DNA of 29,861 nt from a bacterium. GTDB taxonomy: Bacteria > UBP15 > UBA6099 > JAJRTR01. Made by a program: the position numbers and the translations under genes. Below, piece by piece: positions 1-8,229 of this stretch (its first letter is position 1; every line of letters begins with the position of its first letter). The notes under the pieces are model-generated. The model was not told where the DNA came from. It was given only the letters and a program-made list of their open reading frames with translations, and made no database searches. Location of the stretch: assembly GCA_024278215.1 (NCBI GenBank), contig JAJRTR010000106.1:1-29861 (forward strand), in the 5' to 3' direction.

Positions 1-1
1 G

Positions 2-922
2 GAAATGGGCATCGTCGTGCCTCCCATCCGCATCAGGGACAATATACAACTCAAACCAAACGACTATTCGATAAAGATCAAAGGCACGGAAGTCGCGTCC
101 GGCGCTCTGATGGTCGATCATTTCCTCGCCATGAATCCAGGCAACGTTACACAGGATGTCGAAGGAGTAGACACCACGGAACCAGCGTTCGGGCTGCCTG
201 CCAAGTGGATACGTGAAGCAAACAAAGAACAGGCCGAAATACTGGGTTACACTGTTGTCGATCCGGCCTCGGTCGTCGCCACGCACCTGACGGAAATAAT
301 AAAAAATCATGCCCACGAACTGCTCGGTCGACAGGAAGTCCAGAGCCTGCTCGATGTCGTGAAAGAAAGAAACTCCGTCATCGTCGAGGAACTGATACCC
401 AACAAACTGGAACTGGGCGAAGTGCAGAAAGTCCTCCAGAACCTTCTTCAGGAGCGTGTCAGCATCAGGGACATGGTAACAATTCTCGAAACACTCGCAG
501 ACTTTGCGTCAATGACCAAAGACGTGAACGTATTGACGGAATATGCGCGCGCCGGGCTATCGCGGCAGATATGCAGACAACACCAGATGCCGGATGGCAC
601 ACTGCCCGTAATCACCATCGATCCGCAGATCGAAGACATGATCCTCGAGTCCGTGCAGGAAACCGGCACAACGTCGTTTCCGGTCATGGCACCCGACGTC
701 ATGGAAAGTATTTCCAGCAATCTCAGTACTTTGATCGAAAAAGCAGTATCCCTCAATTACCAACCCATGGTGCTGTGTTCGCCCAGGGTGAGAATGTACG
801 TGCGCCGCCTGTTCGAACGCATCTTTCCCTCGCTCACAGTACTGTCTCACAGTGAAATCACCCAGGAGACCAAAGTAAGGTCCGTCGGCATGGTCGGTAT
901 CGATCAGGAAGTCAAGATATAA
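2..922 (+). CDS. flhA: Flagellar export gate protein FlhA, C-terminal part (cut by window edge)
   Basis: This is the cytoplasmic half of FlhA, the inner-membrane gate of the flagellar type III secretion system, which docks chaperone-substrate complexes. The reading frame is open to the left edge, so the membrane half (usually about 330 residues with eight helices) lies outside the window. About 306 residues are visible. The segment opens with the conserved PPIRIRDN stretch just after the linker, followed by the FGLPAKWI motif, then DPASVVATHL and the helical part with VQKVLQNLL, all typical of FlhA. The ATG at position 5 is an internal Met, because the full family runs much further upstream. 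It is the first gene of a flagellar run that continues with flhF and flhG, an order common in many phyla. A repeat element separates it from flhF. The family assignment is firm. Confidence 0.96.
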   Translation, partial: EMGIVVPPIRIRDNIQLKPNDYSIKIKGTEVASGALMVDHFLAMNPGNVTQDVEGVDTTEPAFGLPAKWIREANKEQAEILGYTVVDPASVVATHLTEIIKNHAHELLGRQEVQSLLDVVKERNSVIVEELIPNKLELGEVQKVLQNLLQERVSIRDMVTILETLADFASMTKDVNVLTEYARAGLSRQICRQHQMPDGTLPVITIDPQIEDMILESVQETGTTSFPVMAPDVMESISSNLSTLIEKAVSLNYQPMVLCSPRVRMYVRRLFERIFPSLTVLSHSEITQETKVRSVGMVGIDQEVKI

Positions 923-1035
923 TGCGCGGATGAAAACGCACGGCTTCATGCAGTCCGCATCCATCCGCCGCACTGATAATTGTATGGAACCCGGAAGTGA
1001 TCACAGGTTCCCGTGAGAATGAAAAAAAAGGCGCT

Positions 1036-1215
1036 ATCTCGCATATATTTTCACAGATGCGGGTGAAAAATCGGAAGAACGCCCATAATACAAGGTGTGG
1101 CAAGTGAGTGGTGAGGGAGCATACTGAAGGTATGTGACCGGTCCCGAATCGCCGCCGCAACGAAATAGAATGTGCGTTCACGCGATTTTCCGGATTTCTT
1201 TGTGAAAAATCCGGG
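1036..1215 (+). repeat. Dispersed repeat family A, full copy 1 (about 180 bp, hairpin at each end)
   Basis: This noncoding element lies between flhA and flhF. Its left end forms a hairpin (CGCAT 1040-1044 with ATGCG 1057-1061). Its right end forms an 8-bp perfect hairpin (CCGGATTT 1190-1197 with AAATCCGG 1207-1214). The same sequence recurs in reverse complement at 12280-12453, roughly 80 percent identical by eye. Shortened copies sit at 25260-25286 and 27731-27782. The core holds the shared stretch CGAATCGCCGCCGCAACG. The two end loops are complementary (TTCACAGA and TTTGTGAA, one G-U). The copy ends about 35 bases before the flhF start. No transposase is present in the window, so it would have to be a non-autonomous element or a structured intergenic repeat. 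Confidence 0.85.
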
Positions 1216-1249
1216 CTTTATCCGAAACAGGAGAAGAACGGCATTGACG

Positions 1250-2455
1250 ATGAAGGTAAAAAGATTCGAAGCGTCGACAATGCGCGAGGCGATAATGAAA
1301 GTCAAGCGAGAGCTTGGCTCCGACGCTGTAATCCTGCACACCAGGAAATATGACCGACCGGAGTTTTTCGGACTGCGACGCCGCAACTTCGTCGAGATAA
1401 TTGCAGGCACGGACATAGACAAATCCGGCAACACAGCCGCTAAATCGAACGGCAACACAAAAAGCCCCGTGGCAAGAAAATCTCAGTTGCGGCCGATACC
1501 ACCGACGCCCGCACCAGTTCGCCGGGAGCCCGCCGAAGTCGAAAACCTGAAAAAAGAACTCTCGGAGATGAAAACCTCTCTTAACGCTCTCATGCAAAAG
1601 CGGCAGCAGGAAGCGGCAAACATCAGAGTATCACCGTATCCGCGTGTTTTCGGAGACATATACCTCAAGTTAATAGAAAACGAAGTCGACGAAGCAGTGG
1701 CGCAGGACATCATAAGATCGCTCGACGGCGCCCTCAGCGAAGAGCAGAAAGAAAACGAAGAATCAGTATACGCAGCGCTGGGCAAACAGCTTCGGAGGCT
1801 GATCAAGGTCTCGGGCAGCATCAACCTGACATCAACAGGCCATCCGAAGACAGTCGCGTTCGTGGGCCCCACCGGGGTCGGAAAAACAACTACAGTCGCA
1901 AAACTCGCCACCATTTTCTCCCTGTCGCAAAGAAAAAAAGTCGGCATCATCACATCCGATACAATGAGAATCGCAGCTGTCGAACAGATAAAAGTATACA
2001 GCGACATCATCGGAGTTCCCGTCCAGGTCGTATACAATGCCGAAGATATGAAACATGCCCTGGCCTATTTCTCGGACCATGACCTTGTGCTCATAGACAC
2101 CGCCGGACACAGCCACTGGGACACGGAACGAATAAACGAAATCAGGGACATACTCGCCGTTTGCTATCCCCTGGAACTGCACCTCGTATTAAACGCGGCG
2201 ATAAGGTACAGGGATATGCTGGACATATCGCGGCAGTTCAGGGCTCTGGCCTATAACCATCTTATCTTTACAAAGCTGGACGAAACATCATGCTTCGGCA
2301 GCCTGATAAATATGATAACCAGATGCAACGTCGGCGTTTCGTACCTGTGTTACGGACAGAATGTACCGGGTGAAATACAGGTGGCCACAGTGGAATCACT
2401 GCTTGGCCTGACAATCGGGAAACCGATCTCGAAGGTAATCCGGAAAAATAATTAG
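1250..2455 (+). CDS. flhF: Flagellar biosynthesis SRP-type GTPase FlhF
   Basis: FlhF is the third SRP-family GTPase beside Ffh and FtsY. It marks the site of flagellar assembly at the membrane, usually a cell pole, and is switched off by FlhG. About 401 residues. The N-terminal B domain begins MKVKRFEASTMREAI and is followed by a low-complexity linker with a coiled-coil patch (residues about 95-125). The NG domain follows. G1 is GPTGVGKTTTVAKLA (about residue 205), next come SDTMRIAAVEQ and DTAGHSHWD, and G4 is TKLDE. The usual DTAGR of the family reads DTAGH here. I chose ATG 1250 because family proteins start with this MKVKRF-like strand. TTG 1244 is an alternative and sits at a better distance (10 bases) from GGAG at 1230. 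Nine bases separate its stop from flhG, so the pair is surely co-transcribed. Confidence 0.95.
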   Translation: MKVKRFEASTMREAIMKVKRELGSDAVILHTRKYDRPEFFGLRRRNFVEIIAGTDIDKSGNTAAKSNGNTKSPVARKSQLRPIPPTPAPVRREPAEVENLKKELSEMKTSLNALMQKRQQEAANIRVSPYPRVFGDIYLKLIENEVDEAVAQDIIRSLDGALSEEQKENEESVYAALGKQLRRLIKVSGSINLTSTGHPKTVAFVGPTGVGKTTTVAKLATIFSLSQRKKVGIITSDTMRIAAVEQIKVYSDIIGVPVQVVYNAEDMKHALAYFSDHDLVLIDTAGHSHWDTERINEIRDILAVCYPLELHLVLNAAIRYRDMLDISRQFRALAYNHLIFTKLDETSCFGSLINMITRCNVGVSYLCYGQNVPGEIQVATVESLLGLTIGKPISKVIRKNN

Positions 2456-2463
2456 GAAGCGAT

Positions 2464-3357
2464 ATGGCGGATCAGGCACAGAAAATACGCGAAATGAAAA
2501 AAGGGAATGTAAGATACCTTTCCGATCTGAAATCCGACACATCCGAAAATGAACGGAAGGTAATAACATTCACAAGCGGTAAAGGCGGCGTCGGGAAAAC
2601 CAACATCGCCGTCAACCTCGGCATATCGCTTATGAAGTTTGGACACCGGGTGCTTCTGGTGGATGCCGACCTGGGACTGGCAAATGTCGATCTCCTGCTC
2701 GGGCTCACACCCCGCAACAATCTTTCACATGTTCTGGCAGGAAAAAAGTCACTCGAAGATGTCGTAATAACCGGCCCGTCCGGTATTAAAATCGTGCCGT
2801 GCAGTTCAGGCGGTAAAAGAAATATCAGAATCACATCCGACGACCGCCGTGAGATAGTTTCAGCCATCAACAGCAATCGAGAACTCGGGGACACCGTCTT
2901 TATTGACACCGGCGGCGGAATAACAGATAATATAATAGATTTTCTGCTCCTTGCCGACGAAGTTTTTCTGGTGACAACGCCGGAACCGACTTCGATAATG
3001 GATTCTTATGGTATGATTAAAATCCTTGCACAGGAGAAAGAAAAATCTCTGGTAAGACTTATAGTGAATATGGCTGGTGACAGCTCGGACGCCGAGCATG
3101 TCCTGTCCACAATGAAACTTATAACAAAACAGTTTTTCAATGTGGAACTTGATTACCTCGGCTGGGTCAGCTACGACCAGAATGTATTCAGGGCCGTGAG
3201 GGCTCAACAGCCGTTTGTGCTCTATAATCCTTCTTGCAGGGCCGCAAGAGATGTCGACAGGATCGCTATGAAACTGGCAAACTATGAAGTGGGTATAAGA
3301 GCGGAAAGCGGCATAAAGCGATGGTTGAAAAAAATCGGTTCTATTTTTACAGGTTAA
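2464..3357 (+). CDS. flhG: MinD-like ATPase FlhG (FleN/YlxH), flagellar number regulator
   Basis: FlhG is a MinD/ParA-type ATPase that limits flagellar number by stimulating FlhF GTP hydrolysis. 297 residues, the normal length. The N-terminus carries the FlhF-activating DQAQKIR motif (family DQAxxLR) at residues 3-9. A deviant Walker A loop SGKGGVGKT follows near residue 38, then VDADLGLANVDLLLG and DTGGGITDN (the switch region where MinD proteins have DTPAG-like residues). The end IKRWLKKIGSIF is amphipathic and basic, as expected for a membrane-targeting helix of MinD relatives, though I infer this from composition. AGGAA lies seven bases before ATG 2464. Directly follows flhF, as in most genomes that have both. 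Confidence 0.95.
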   Translation: MADQAQKIREMKKGNVRYLSDLKSDTSENERKVITFTSGKGGVGKTNIAVNLGISLMKFGHRVLLVDADLGLANVDLLLGLTPRNNLSHVLAGKKSLEDVVITGPSGIKIVPCSSGGKRNIRITSDDRREIVSAINSNRELGDTVFIDTGGGITDNIIDFLLLADEVFLVTTPEPTSIMDSYGMIKILAQEKEKSLVRLIVNMAGDSSDAEHVLSTMKLITKQFFNVELDYLGWVSYDQNVFRAVRAQQPFVLYNPSCRAARDVDRIAMKLANYEVGIRAESGIKRWLKKIGSIFTG

Positions 3358-3396
3358 GTCGGCTCGCATACAAAAAGAAAGGATATACCGCCACTT

Positions 3397-3720
3397 TTGA
3401 AAATCATATTTGAAAACCTTATAGTTTCAGTTAGGATCATGACCGGTGCGGTGGCGTTCCTGCTGTTCATCGTAGCGGCGGCGCTCATGGAAGCCGATCC
3501 TGCCGTGATTCTGTTCGGCGGCATTTTCGTCTACTTCTGGTTCTATCTGCTCGGCGCAGCTGTAGCCAATATGATGAAGCAGATAAACCGGGAAGTCACT
3601 CTCGAACCGATAGACGAGGAAGCCGAAGCAAAGGAAAAAGAGAATGGGAAAAACCCCAACGAACATCTTGGGCAACTGTTGGACTCTTACCAGGGCTCTG
3701 AAGTGCCTTACTACAAATAA
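3397..3720 (+). CDS. Small two-helix membrane protein in the flagellar locus, function unknown
   Basis: About 107 residues, and I do not recognise the family. Two hydrophobic stretches (about residues 15-33 and 37-60, rich in Phe, Val, Ile and Tyr) form a likely hairpin in the membrane. They are followed by a charged, Glu/Lys-rich cytoplasmic tail ending in VPYYK. The start is uncertain: TTG 3397 gives the full protein, with AAAGGA 13 bases upstream. ATG 3439 would start inside the first helix and is less likely. The gene lies 40 bases after flhG and 48 before the UBA-like gene, in the same direction, so it is probably in the same transcript. Coding is supported by the hydrophobic pattern and by the charged end. 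A role in flagellar placement or export is only a guess from position. Confidence 0.7.
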   Translation: MKIIFENLIVSVRIMTGAVAFLLFIVAAALMEADPAVILFGGIFVYFWFYLLGAAVANMMKQINREVTLEPIDEEAEAKEKENGKNPNEHLGQLLDSYQGSEVPYYK

Positions 3721-3767
3721 TTCGGGGAATAAGCAAACGAGTACAAGCAAGCAAAAGGGGAGCTTTC

Positions 3768-4883
3768 ATGGACGCCAATGTTAAAATGATTATGGATTCG
3801 ACAGGATGCACGGAAACAGAAGCCCAGTCTGTACTTGAGGATGCAGGCGGCGACATCAAGAAAGCACTGAAAATGCTGGATGCCGTATCCAAGGAAATCA
3901 TGGTTTTCCAGATCAGGTTCCAGTCGGCCGACAAAGGGCAGGGAACCGGTTTCGTGACTATCATGGTCGATACTTCTTCCGACAATGTGCCTTACGCCGA
4001 CATCGCTTTTCCGCTCTCTCCCGAACAGGAAAGAGTGCTCGATGTCAACATGCCGCCGACAGTATTTGCGTCGACAGTCAAAAACATTCGCGGCCAACTC
4101 AGCGAACGGCACAAAGGCGCCTGCAAAAGCAACGCTTCACAACTTAAATCGAAAATGTCGTCCAACCTCATTCAGAAACTTCTTAACCTGCACAAAAAGA
4201 GACAGATAAGTGATATAAACGAGCGGTTCTCGAAGATCATCAGCGGCATCGTGGGGCAACCCGTGATTGTAAGTTCACGCGCAAATATGCACTCTCTTTC
4301 TTCGCTCTCATCAATTCTCGGCGATGCACTCAAGAACGGCGAAAAGAAGACCGGCGCCGCAGGCAAAGCATCCGGCGCGTCGGCTTCCTATGGCGGCCCT
4401 GTCAATCCTTCAGACTTGCCCAGCGCTTCCCCGCAGGAGAAACTTCCGCATGTCGTTCTTATCTGCGAACCGGAGATCGACCCCTTCAACGGCAAACCCG
4501 CAAGGGAGTTGGTCGACGGTGAAGAACTGATCGTAAAAATAAAGGACGGCCGGCCCGCAGCCCGCTACTATGCGGAACTGCTCGGCGGCTACGCCAACGA
4601 CGAAATCATTCCCCTGTGTGTGCCCATCGTCAGGATCAACGAGACTACCGAAACTTTTATTGACGCCTACGTCGAATTCGGACCCGGAATATACGGGGAG
4701 TTTTTTATACCGCCGGATGTAAAAGTGCGCCGGAAAGACGAAAATGTGGAACTCTACGATCCTTTCCAGGACGAAGAATCGCTCTTTTCGGACAATCGCA
4801 TGGGACGAAGGATTCTTATGCAACTGGGTGTCCTGATCGTTTCCGTCGTAATTCTTATTATCGCGTTTTTTTCCCTTGCATAA
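3768..4883 (+). CDS. Tail-anchored protein with N-terminal UBA-like domain, flagellar locus, function unknown
   Basis: 371 residues, no family recognised over the full length. Residues about 5-40 (MIMDSTGCTETEAQSVLEDA, then GGDIKKALKML) read like a UBA-type three-helix bundle of the kind seen in EF-Ts, NAC and DUF4342 proteins. In those it binds hydrophobic peptide segments. Two mixed alpha/beta segments follow (about 45-195 and 225-330), split by a Gly/Ala/Ser-rich linker (about 190-215). The last 25 residues, after RMGRRI, are a single hydrophobic helix ending in the C-terminus, so the body should face the cytoplasm with a tail anchor. GGGG at 3757-3760 (AAAAGGGGAGC) precedes the ATG at a good distance. 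Lies between flhG and fliA, same strand. The UBA call is by pattern only. Confidence 0.8.
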   Translation: MDANVKMIMDSTGCTETEAQSVLEDAGGDIKKALKMLDAVSKEIMVFQIRFQSADKGQGTGFVTIMVDTSSDNVPYADIAFPLSPEQERVLDVNMPPTVFASTVKNIRGQLSERHKGACKSNASQLKSKMSSNLIQKLLNLHKKRQISDINERFSKIISGIVGQPVIVSSRANMHSLSSLSSILGDALKNGEKKTGAAGKASGASASYGGPVNPSDLPSASPQEKLPHVVLICEPEIDPFNGKPARELVDGEELIVKIKDGRPAARYYAELLGGYANDEIIPLCVPIVRINETTETFIDAYVEFGPGIYGEFFIPPDVKVRRKDENVELYDPFQDEESLFSDNRMGRRILMQLGVLIVSVVILIIAFFSLA

Positions 4884-4914
4884 ACAGGGGCAGGCTTCAA
4901 ACGGATAACCACAA

Positions 4915-5709
4915 ATGGCAGGCAAGGCAGCGGAAGCTCTAAAATATGAAAACGACTGGCAGCTCTTCAAGGAGTCGGGTAGTGAAGAAGCAAGAGGCAG
5001 GCTTGCCGAAAATTATCTGCCGCTCGTCAGATATATTATCGACCGCGTGGCATACAGACTCCCGGAATTCATAGACAGAGAAGACCTCATCAGTGAAGGC
5101 ATACTCGGGCTCATCGACGCGCTGGACAAGTTCGACCCTTCACGCATGAATAAATTCGAGACCTATGCGGTAGTCCGGATTCGCGGCTCTGTCCTGGATT
5201 CTCTAAGGCACATGGACTGGGTGCCGCGATCACTCAGGCAGAAAAGTAAAGAGATCGAAAACTCGATTGTCGAACTCGAGCGCAAGCTGGGGCGAAGCGC
5301 AACCGAAAATGAAGTGGCCGAGTTTATGGGAATCTCGGTCGCGGAACTGAACGAAACGCTCATGGAAGTTTCCGGCTCGGTGATTTTCTCTTTCGAAGAA
5401 CTCCTGCAGATGTCCGACGACGACAAACCACTGCCTTTCATGGCGAGAATAAAAAACCAGCAGACACTCGACCCTTCCGAATCCATTATGAAAAGAGAAA
5501 TCAGGAGGATACTTATAAAAGCGATCGAGACTCTACCCGAAAATGAAAAAAAAGTCATCGGACTGTATTACACAGAAGGCATGACGATGAAAAACATCGG
5601 CGAGATACTGGATGTCACGGAATCCAGAGTATGCCAGATACACACAAAGGCCCTGCTCAGGCTCAGGGCTTCGATAATCGAAACAGACGACAACATATAC
5701 GAAGATTGA
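4915..5709 (+). CDS. fliA: RNA polymerase sigma factor for flagellar operon, FliA/WhiG type (sigma-28)
   Basis: This sigma factor directs RNA polymerase to late flagellar and chemotaxis promoters. 264 residues, normal for the group. Region 2 shows YLPLVRYIIDRV, then DREDLISEGILGLIDALDKFDP, and the -10 recognition part FETYAVVRIRGSVLDSLRHM with DWVPRSLRQ behind it, a hallmark of the FliA/WhiG branch. Region 3 carries LGRSATENEVAEFMGIS. Region 4 has LPENEKKVIGLYYTEGMTMK and the helix-turn-helix LDVTESRVCQIHTKALLRLR. No flgM-like anti-sigma gene is visible nearby. The ribosome site is weak (GGA ten bases upstream). Thirty-one bases follow the UBA-like gene, so the two are likely co-transcribed. 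Confidence 0.95.
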   Translation: MAGKAAEALKYENDWQLFKESGSEEARGRLAENYLPLVRYIIDRVAYRLPEFIDREDLISEGILGLIDALDKFDPSRMNKFETYAVVRIRGSVLDSLRHMDWVPRSLRQKSKEIENSIVELERKLGRSATENEVAEFMGISVAELNETLMEVSGSVIFSFEELLQMSDDDKPLPFMARIKNQQTLDPSESIMKREIRRILIKAIETLPENEKKVIGLYYTEGMTMKNIGEILDVTESRVCQIHTKALLRLRASIIETDDNIYED

Positions 5710-5966
5710 ATCAGCAAAAGCGTAGCTGAAAAGAAACATGCGAAGCGCGAACAAAAAAAATAAGGCTTTGAATTAACTCTATTGCTTTTTTATGATAAAA
5801 TAACTGATATATTTAATACAGATAATGCTGAAGCTGAAATTGACACATAAAACCTGAAAGCAGAAGCATATACTGCGATCAGATGTGATATATGTTAACA
5901 GGAGCGATTCGACCTGTTGCCGGGGTTTCGCAGGCCGGGAAAATTTTATAGAAAAAGAGCAATAAA
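5710..5966 (+). other. AT-rich gap with structured leader before fapA
   Basis: 257 bases without a credible gene. The first part is AT-rich. The last 70 bases before fapA can fold: AACAGG 5897-5902 pairs with CCTGTT 5913-5918. The same CCTG (5913-5916) can instead pair with CAGG 5931-5934. CCGG 5920-5923 can pair with CCGG 5935-5938. A TTGACA box at 5840-5845 is followed by TATACT at 5869-5874, but the 23-base spacer is too long for a standard promoter. I found no match to the c-di-GMP riboswitch consensus I know. Confidence 0.4.
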
Positions 5967-7574
5967 ATGAGCGATTCAGCAATCAACCTTCAGTTTTCTT
6001 CCGACGGCCGCGAAGTGGTCGCCAAACTCGACCCTGAAAAAGCAAAAGGGTTTCCGATAGTTGCCGAGCAGATAATGATGGAACTCGAAGGAATCGGCGC
6101 GGAAGAGTTTGATATAGACTATGCCGCTATAGATCGAATTATCCAGACACAGGGATCGGGCGGAAAAGCATTCACAATAGCCCGCAAAATTGATGGGTGG
6201 GTCGATGTCAGCATCGGCAGCGACCAGATGGATGCCTCGGTGACATTGATACCCCCGAAGGGCGGCAAAGACATCGACGTCAGTGATGTCATGAGCGCGC
6301 TGAATCTTGCCGGCGTCAGATACGGCATCAAGGAAGATGTCGTCGAGAATATTGTGGCCCAGCAATGGTACAATGAAAAAGTTACCGTCGCTGAAGGAAA
6401 AGAAGCCGAGGACGGAAAAGACGGCAATATCGAATTCCTTTTCGACCCCGAAGAAGGAAAGCCGAAACCGACGATTGCAGAAGACGGAACTGTAGATTAT
6501 TATGAACTCAATGTAATCCAGAACGTCGGGCGGAATGAACCGCTCGCACGCAAAACACCACCCACACCGGGCGAACCCGGCATGAATGTACTCGGCGATG
6601 AAATTCCCGCGAAACCCGGCAAGGATGTCCCTTTCCCCATCGGAAAGAACGTTACATTCTCCAAAGAAGACCCGAACGTAATCGTATCGCAGATAGCCGG
6701 TCAGCCAAAACTCATGTCCGGCAAGATCCATGTTTTGCCTGTCTTCGAAGTCAAGGGCGATGTTGACTTCTCGACAGGAAATATAAACTTTGTCGGTGAC
6801 GTGATTGTCCGCGGTGGAGTGCTCGAAGGTTTTGTCATCAAAGCGGAAGGCGGGATAACAATCTTCGGACCTGTCAGCGGCTGCATTATGGAAGCGGGTG
6901 GCACGGTCTTCCTCAACAAAGGTATGCACGGGCAGGACAAAGGTATAATCACAGCCGGAGAAGATGTCGTCGCAAAATTTCTCGAGCACACGACGATAAA
7001 AGCCGGCGGAACCATAAAAGCGACAGACGGTGTCATTCAGTGTAACGCAACAGCAAAAAAGAGTATAATCGTCGAAGGCAAAAAGGGCCTTATTATCGGG
7101 GGGCGTGTGAGCGCGGGCGAAGAGGTCAGGGCAAAGACAATCGGCAACTACCTCGCTACCCCCACGGAAGTCGAAGCAGGCGGCAGTCCCAAAGTCAGGG
7201 ACGAACTCAGGCAGATCGAATCACAGAAAAAACAACTGAAGCTTAACCTCGACCGTACGGAAAAAGGTGTCAAATCACTAAAGCTTCTCCAGGAAAAACA
7301 GGGCTCGCTGCCGACCGGAAAAAAAGACCTCCTTCTGCAATTGACAAGAGCCCAGTACCATCTTATGGGGCAACTAAAAAAACTTGAAACGCGCGAAGAA
7401 GAACTCGAAGAAATACTGTCTTCTTCATTCAAAGGCAAAGTTACCGTCTCCGAAGGTATATATCCCGGCACCAAGCTGATAATCAAGCAGGCGGTGCTTC
7501 ACATCAGGGACCACATAAACTCGACAACTTTCTATGAACAGGAAGGTGAAATACAGATCGGCGTTTACGGATAA
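5967..7574 (+). CDS. fapA: FapA family protein (DUF342), flagellar assembly-associated
   Basis: Member of the FapA/DUF342 family, large cytoplasmic beta-helix proteins often found in flagellar loci. FapA in Vibrio has been tied to flagellar function and glucose-dependent polar placement, but its biochemistry is unclear. 535 residues, near the usual size. The N-terminal third is an alpha/beta domain, with the family motif GEPGMNVLG near residue 207. The middle third (about 240-405) is a beta-helix with repeating short strands, for example VRGGVLEGFVIKAEGGITIF and AGGTIKATDGVIQCNA. A coiled coil follows (about 415-490, RQIESQKKQLKLNLD and later LKKLETREEELEEIL). A short beta end closes the protein. 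Sits after fliA in the flagellar block but behind a 257-base gap, so it may have its own promoter. Confidence 0.9.
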   Translation: MSDSAINLQFSSDGREVVAKLDPEKAKGFPIVAEQIMMELEGIGAEEFDIDYAAIDRIIQTQGSGGKAFTIARKIDGWVDVSIGSDQMDASVTLIPPKGGKDIDVSDVMSALNLAGVRYGIKEDVVENIVAQQWYNEKVTVAEGKEAEDGKDGNIEFLFDPEEGKPKPTIAEDGTVDYYELNVIQNVGRNEPLARKTPPTPGEPGMNVLGDEIPAKPGKDVPFPIGKNVTFSKEDPNVIVSQIAGQPKLMSGKIHVLPVFEVKGDVDFSTGNINFVGDVIVRGGVLEGFVIKAEGGITIFGPVSGCIMEAGGTVFLNKGMHGQDKGIITAGEDVVAKFLEHTTIKAGGTIKATDGVIQCNATAKKSIIVEGKKGLIIGGRVSAGEEVRAKTIGNYLATPTEVEAGGSPKVRDELRQIESQKKQLKLNLDRTEKGVKSLKLLQEKQGSLPTGKKDLLLQLTRAQYHLMGQLKKLETREEELEEILSSSFKGKVTVSEGIYPGTKLIIKQAVLHIRDHINSTTFYEQEGEIQIGVYG

Positions 7575-7673
7575 TTGTCAATATCAGCGGATGTTTATCA
7601 CCCGTGCAAAATATTGTTTATAATATTATAATGTATGTAGTTGTCGCTTATACAATGAAGGGGTTGGATTCAA

Positions 7674-8000
7674 ATGGGGATAAGGTCCGTTGATCTTATG
7701 ATACTCTTCTCCAAAACTGCGGATGTGGAGAAAGCCCAGCAGGTGGACCAGCAGCAGGGTAGGATCAACAATGAAAATGTTACTGCGAATGAAATAAAAC
7801 GCAAAGATGTCGAAGAGACCCGGGTCCAGCAATCGCCGGAACAGGCCGGCTCCGGAGCTATCAAAGAAGAACCCGAACGGAAACGCAAGGGAAAACAGAA
7901 TTCCCGTGAACGCTCGCAGGATGAAGAGGGCGCAGATGGAGAGAACAGTAAAAAGTTCAGTATATCACCTCACATGGGATCAATAGATATAACGATTTGA
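7674..8000 (+). CDS. Small charged protein next to fapA, function unknown
   Basis: 108 residues. Begins MGIRSVDLMILFSKTADVEK and then becomes very hydrophilic (Gln, Glu, Lys, Arg rich) up to a short end FSISPHMGSIDITI. Small proteins with a similar opening (about M-x-I-R/K-P-x-D-x-Q-x-x-x-P-K) are, from memory, frequent beside DUF342 genes in flagellar regions of Firmicutes-like genomes, but no function is known to me. The long middle is probably disordered. AAGGGG lies about eleven bases before the ATG. The 99-base gap upstream is AT-rich and contains two overlapping TATAAT boxes (7619-7624 and 7627-7632) without a good -35 partner. The 229-base gap downstream is AT-rich and contains no gene. 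Coding is likely but not certain. Confidence 0.65.
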   Translation: MGIRSVDLMILFSKTADVEKAQQVDQQQGRINNENVTANEIKRKDVEETRVQQSPEQAGSGAIKEEPERKRKGKQNSRERSQDEEGADGENSKKFSISPHMGSIDITI

Positions 8001-8229
8001 ACAGATGATTTCCCAATAGGATACGAGGACTTGAAAACAATCATAATTACTGAAAAACTTCATTTTTTTTCAATAACAGGCAAAAATCTGCTGTTTTCGT
8101 GTATATATATTAATAAAGATTTGATAGGATATTGCTAAATCTATGATATTTTGATACGCTATAATTTCGAAATAACTGATTCCGTTGAGTTTAATAAGAT
8201 TCGATACATAAGAATCCGGGAGGCTGGTA

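Noticed and set aside
1051-1458. Minus-strand frame across repeat A and flhF
   Set aside because: The same text appears in the other repeat copy only because the repeat is shared. It runs into flhF in the opposite sense and has no protein pattern.
5840-5874. TTGACA and TATACT as a fapA promoter
   Set aside because: The spacer is 23 bases, well outside 16-19. No sigma-28 consensus was found there either.
5900-5945. c-di-GMP (GEMM) riboswitch before fapA
   Set aside because: The conserved GEMM core words are missing. Only a GGGGTTTCG-like piece is similar.
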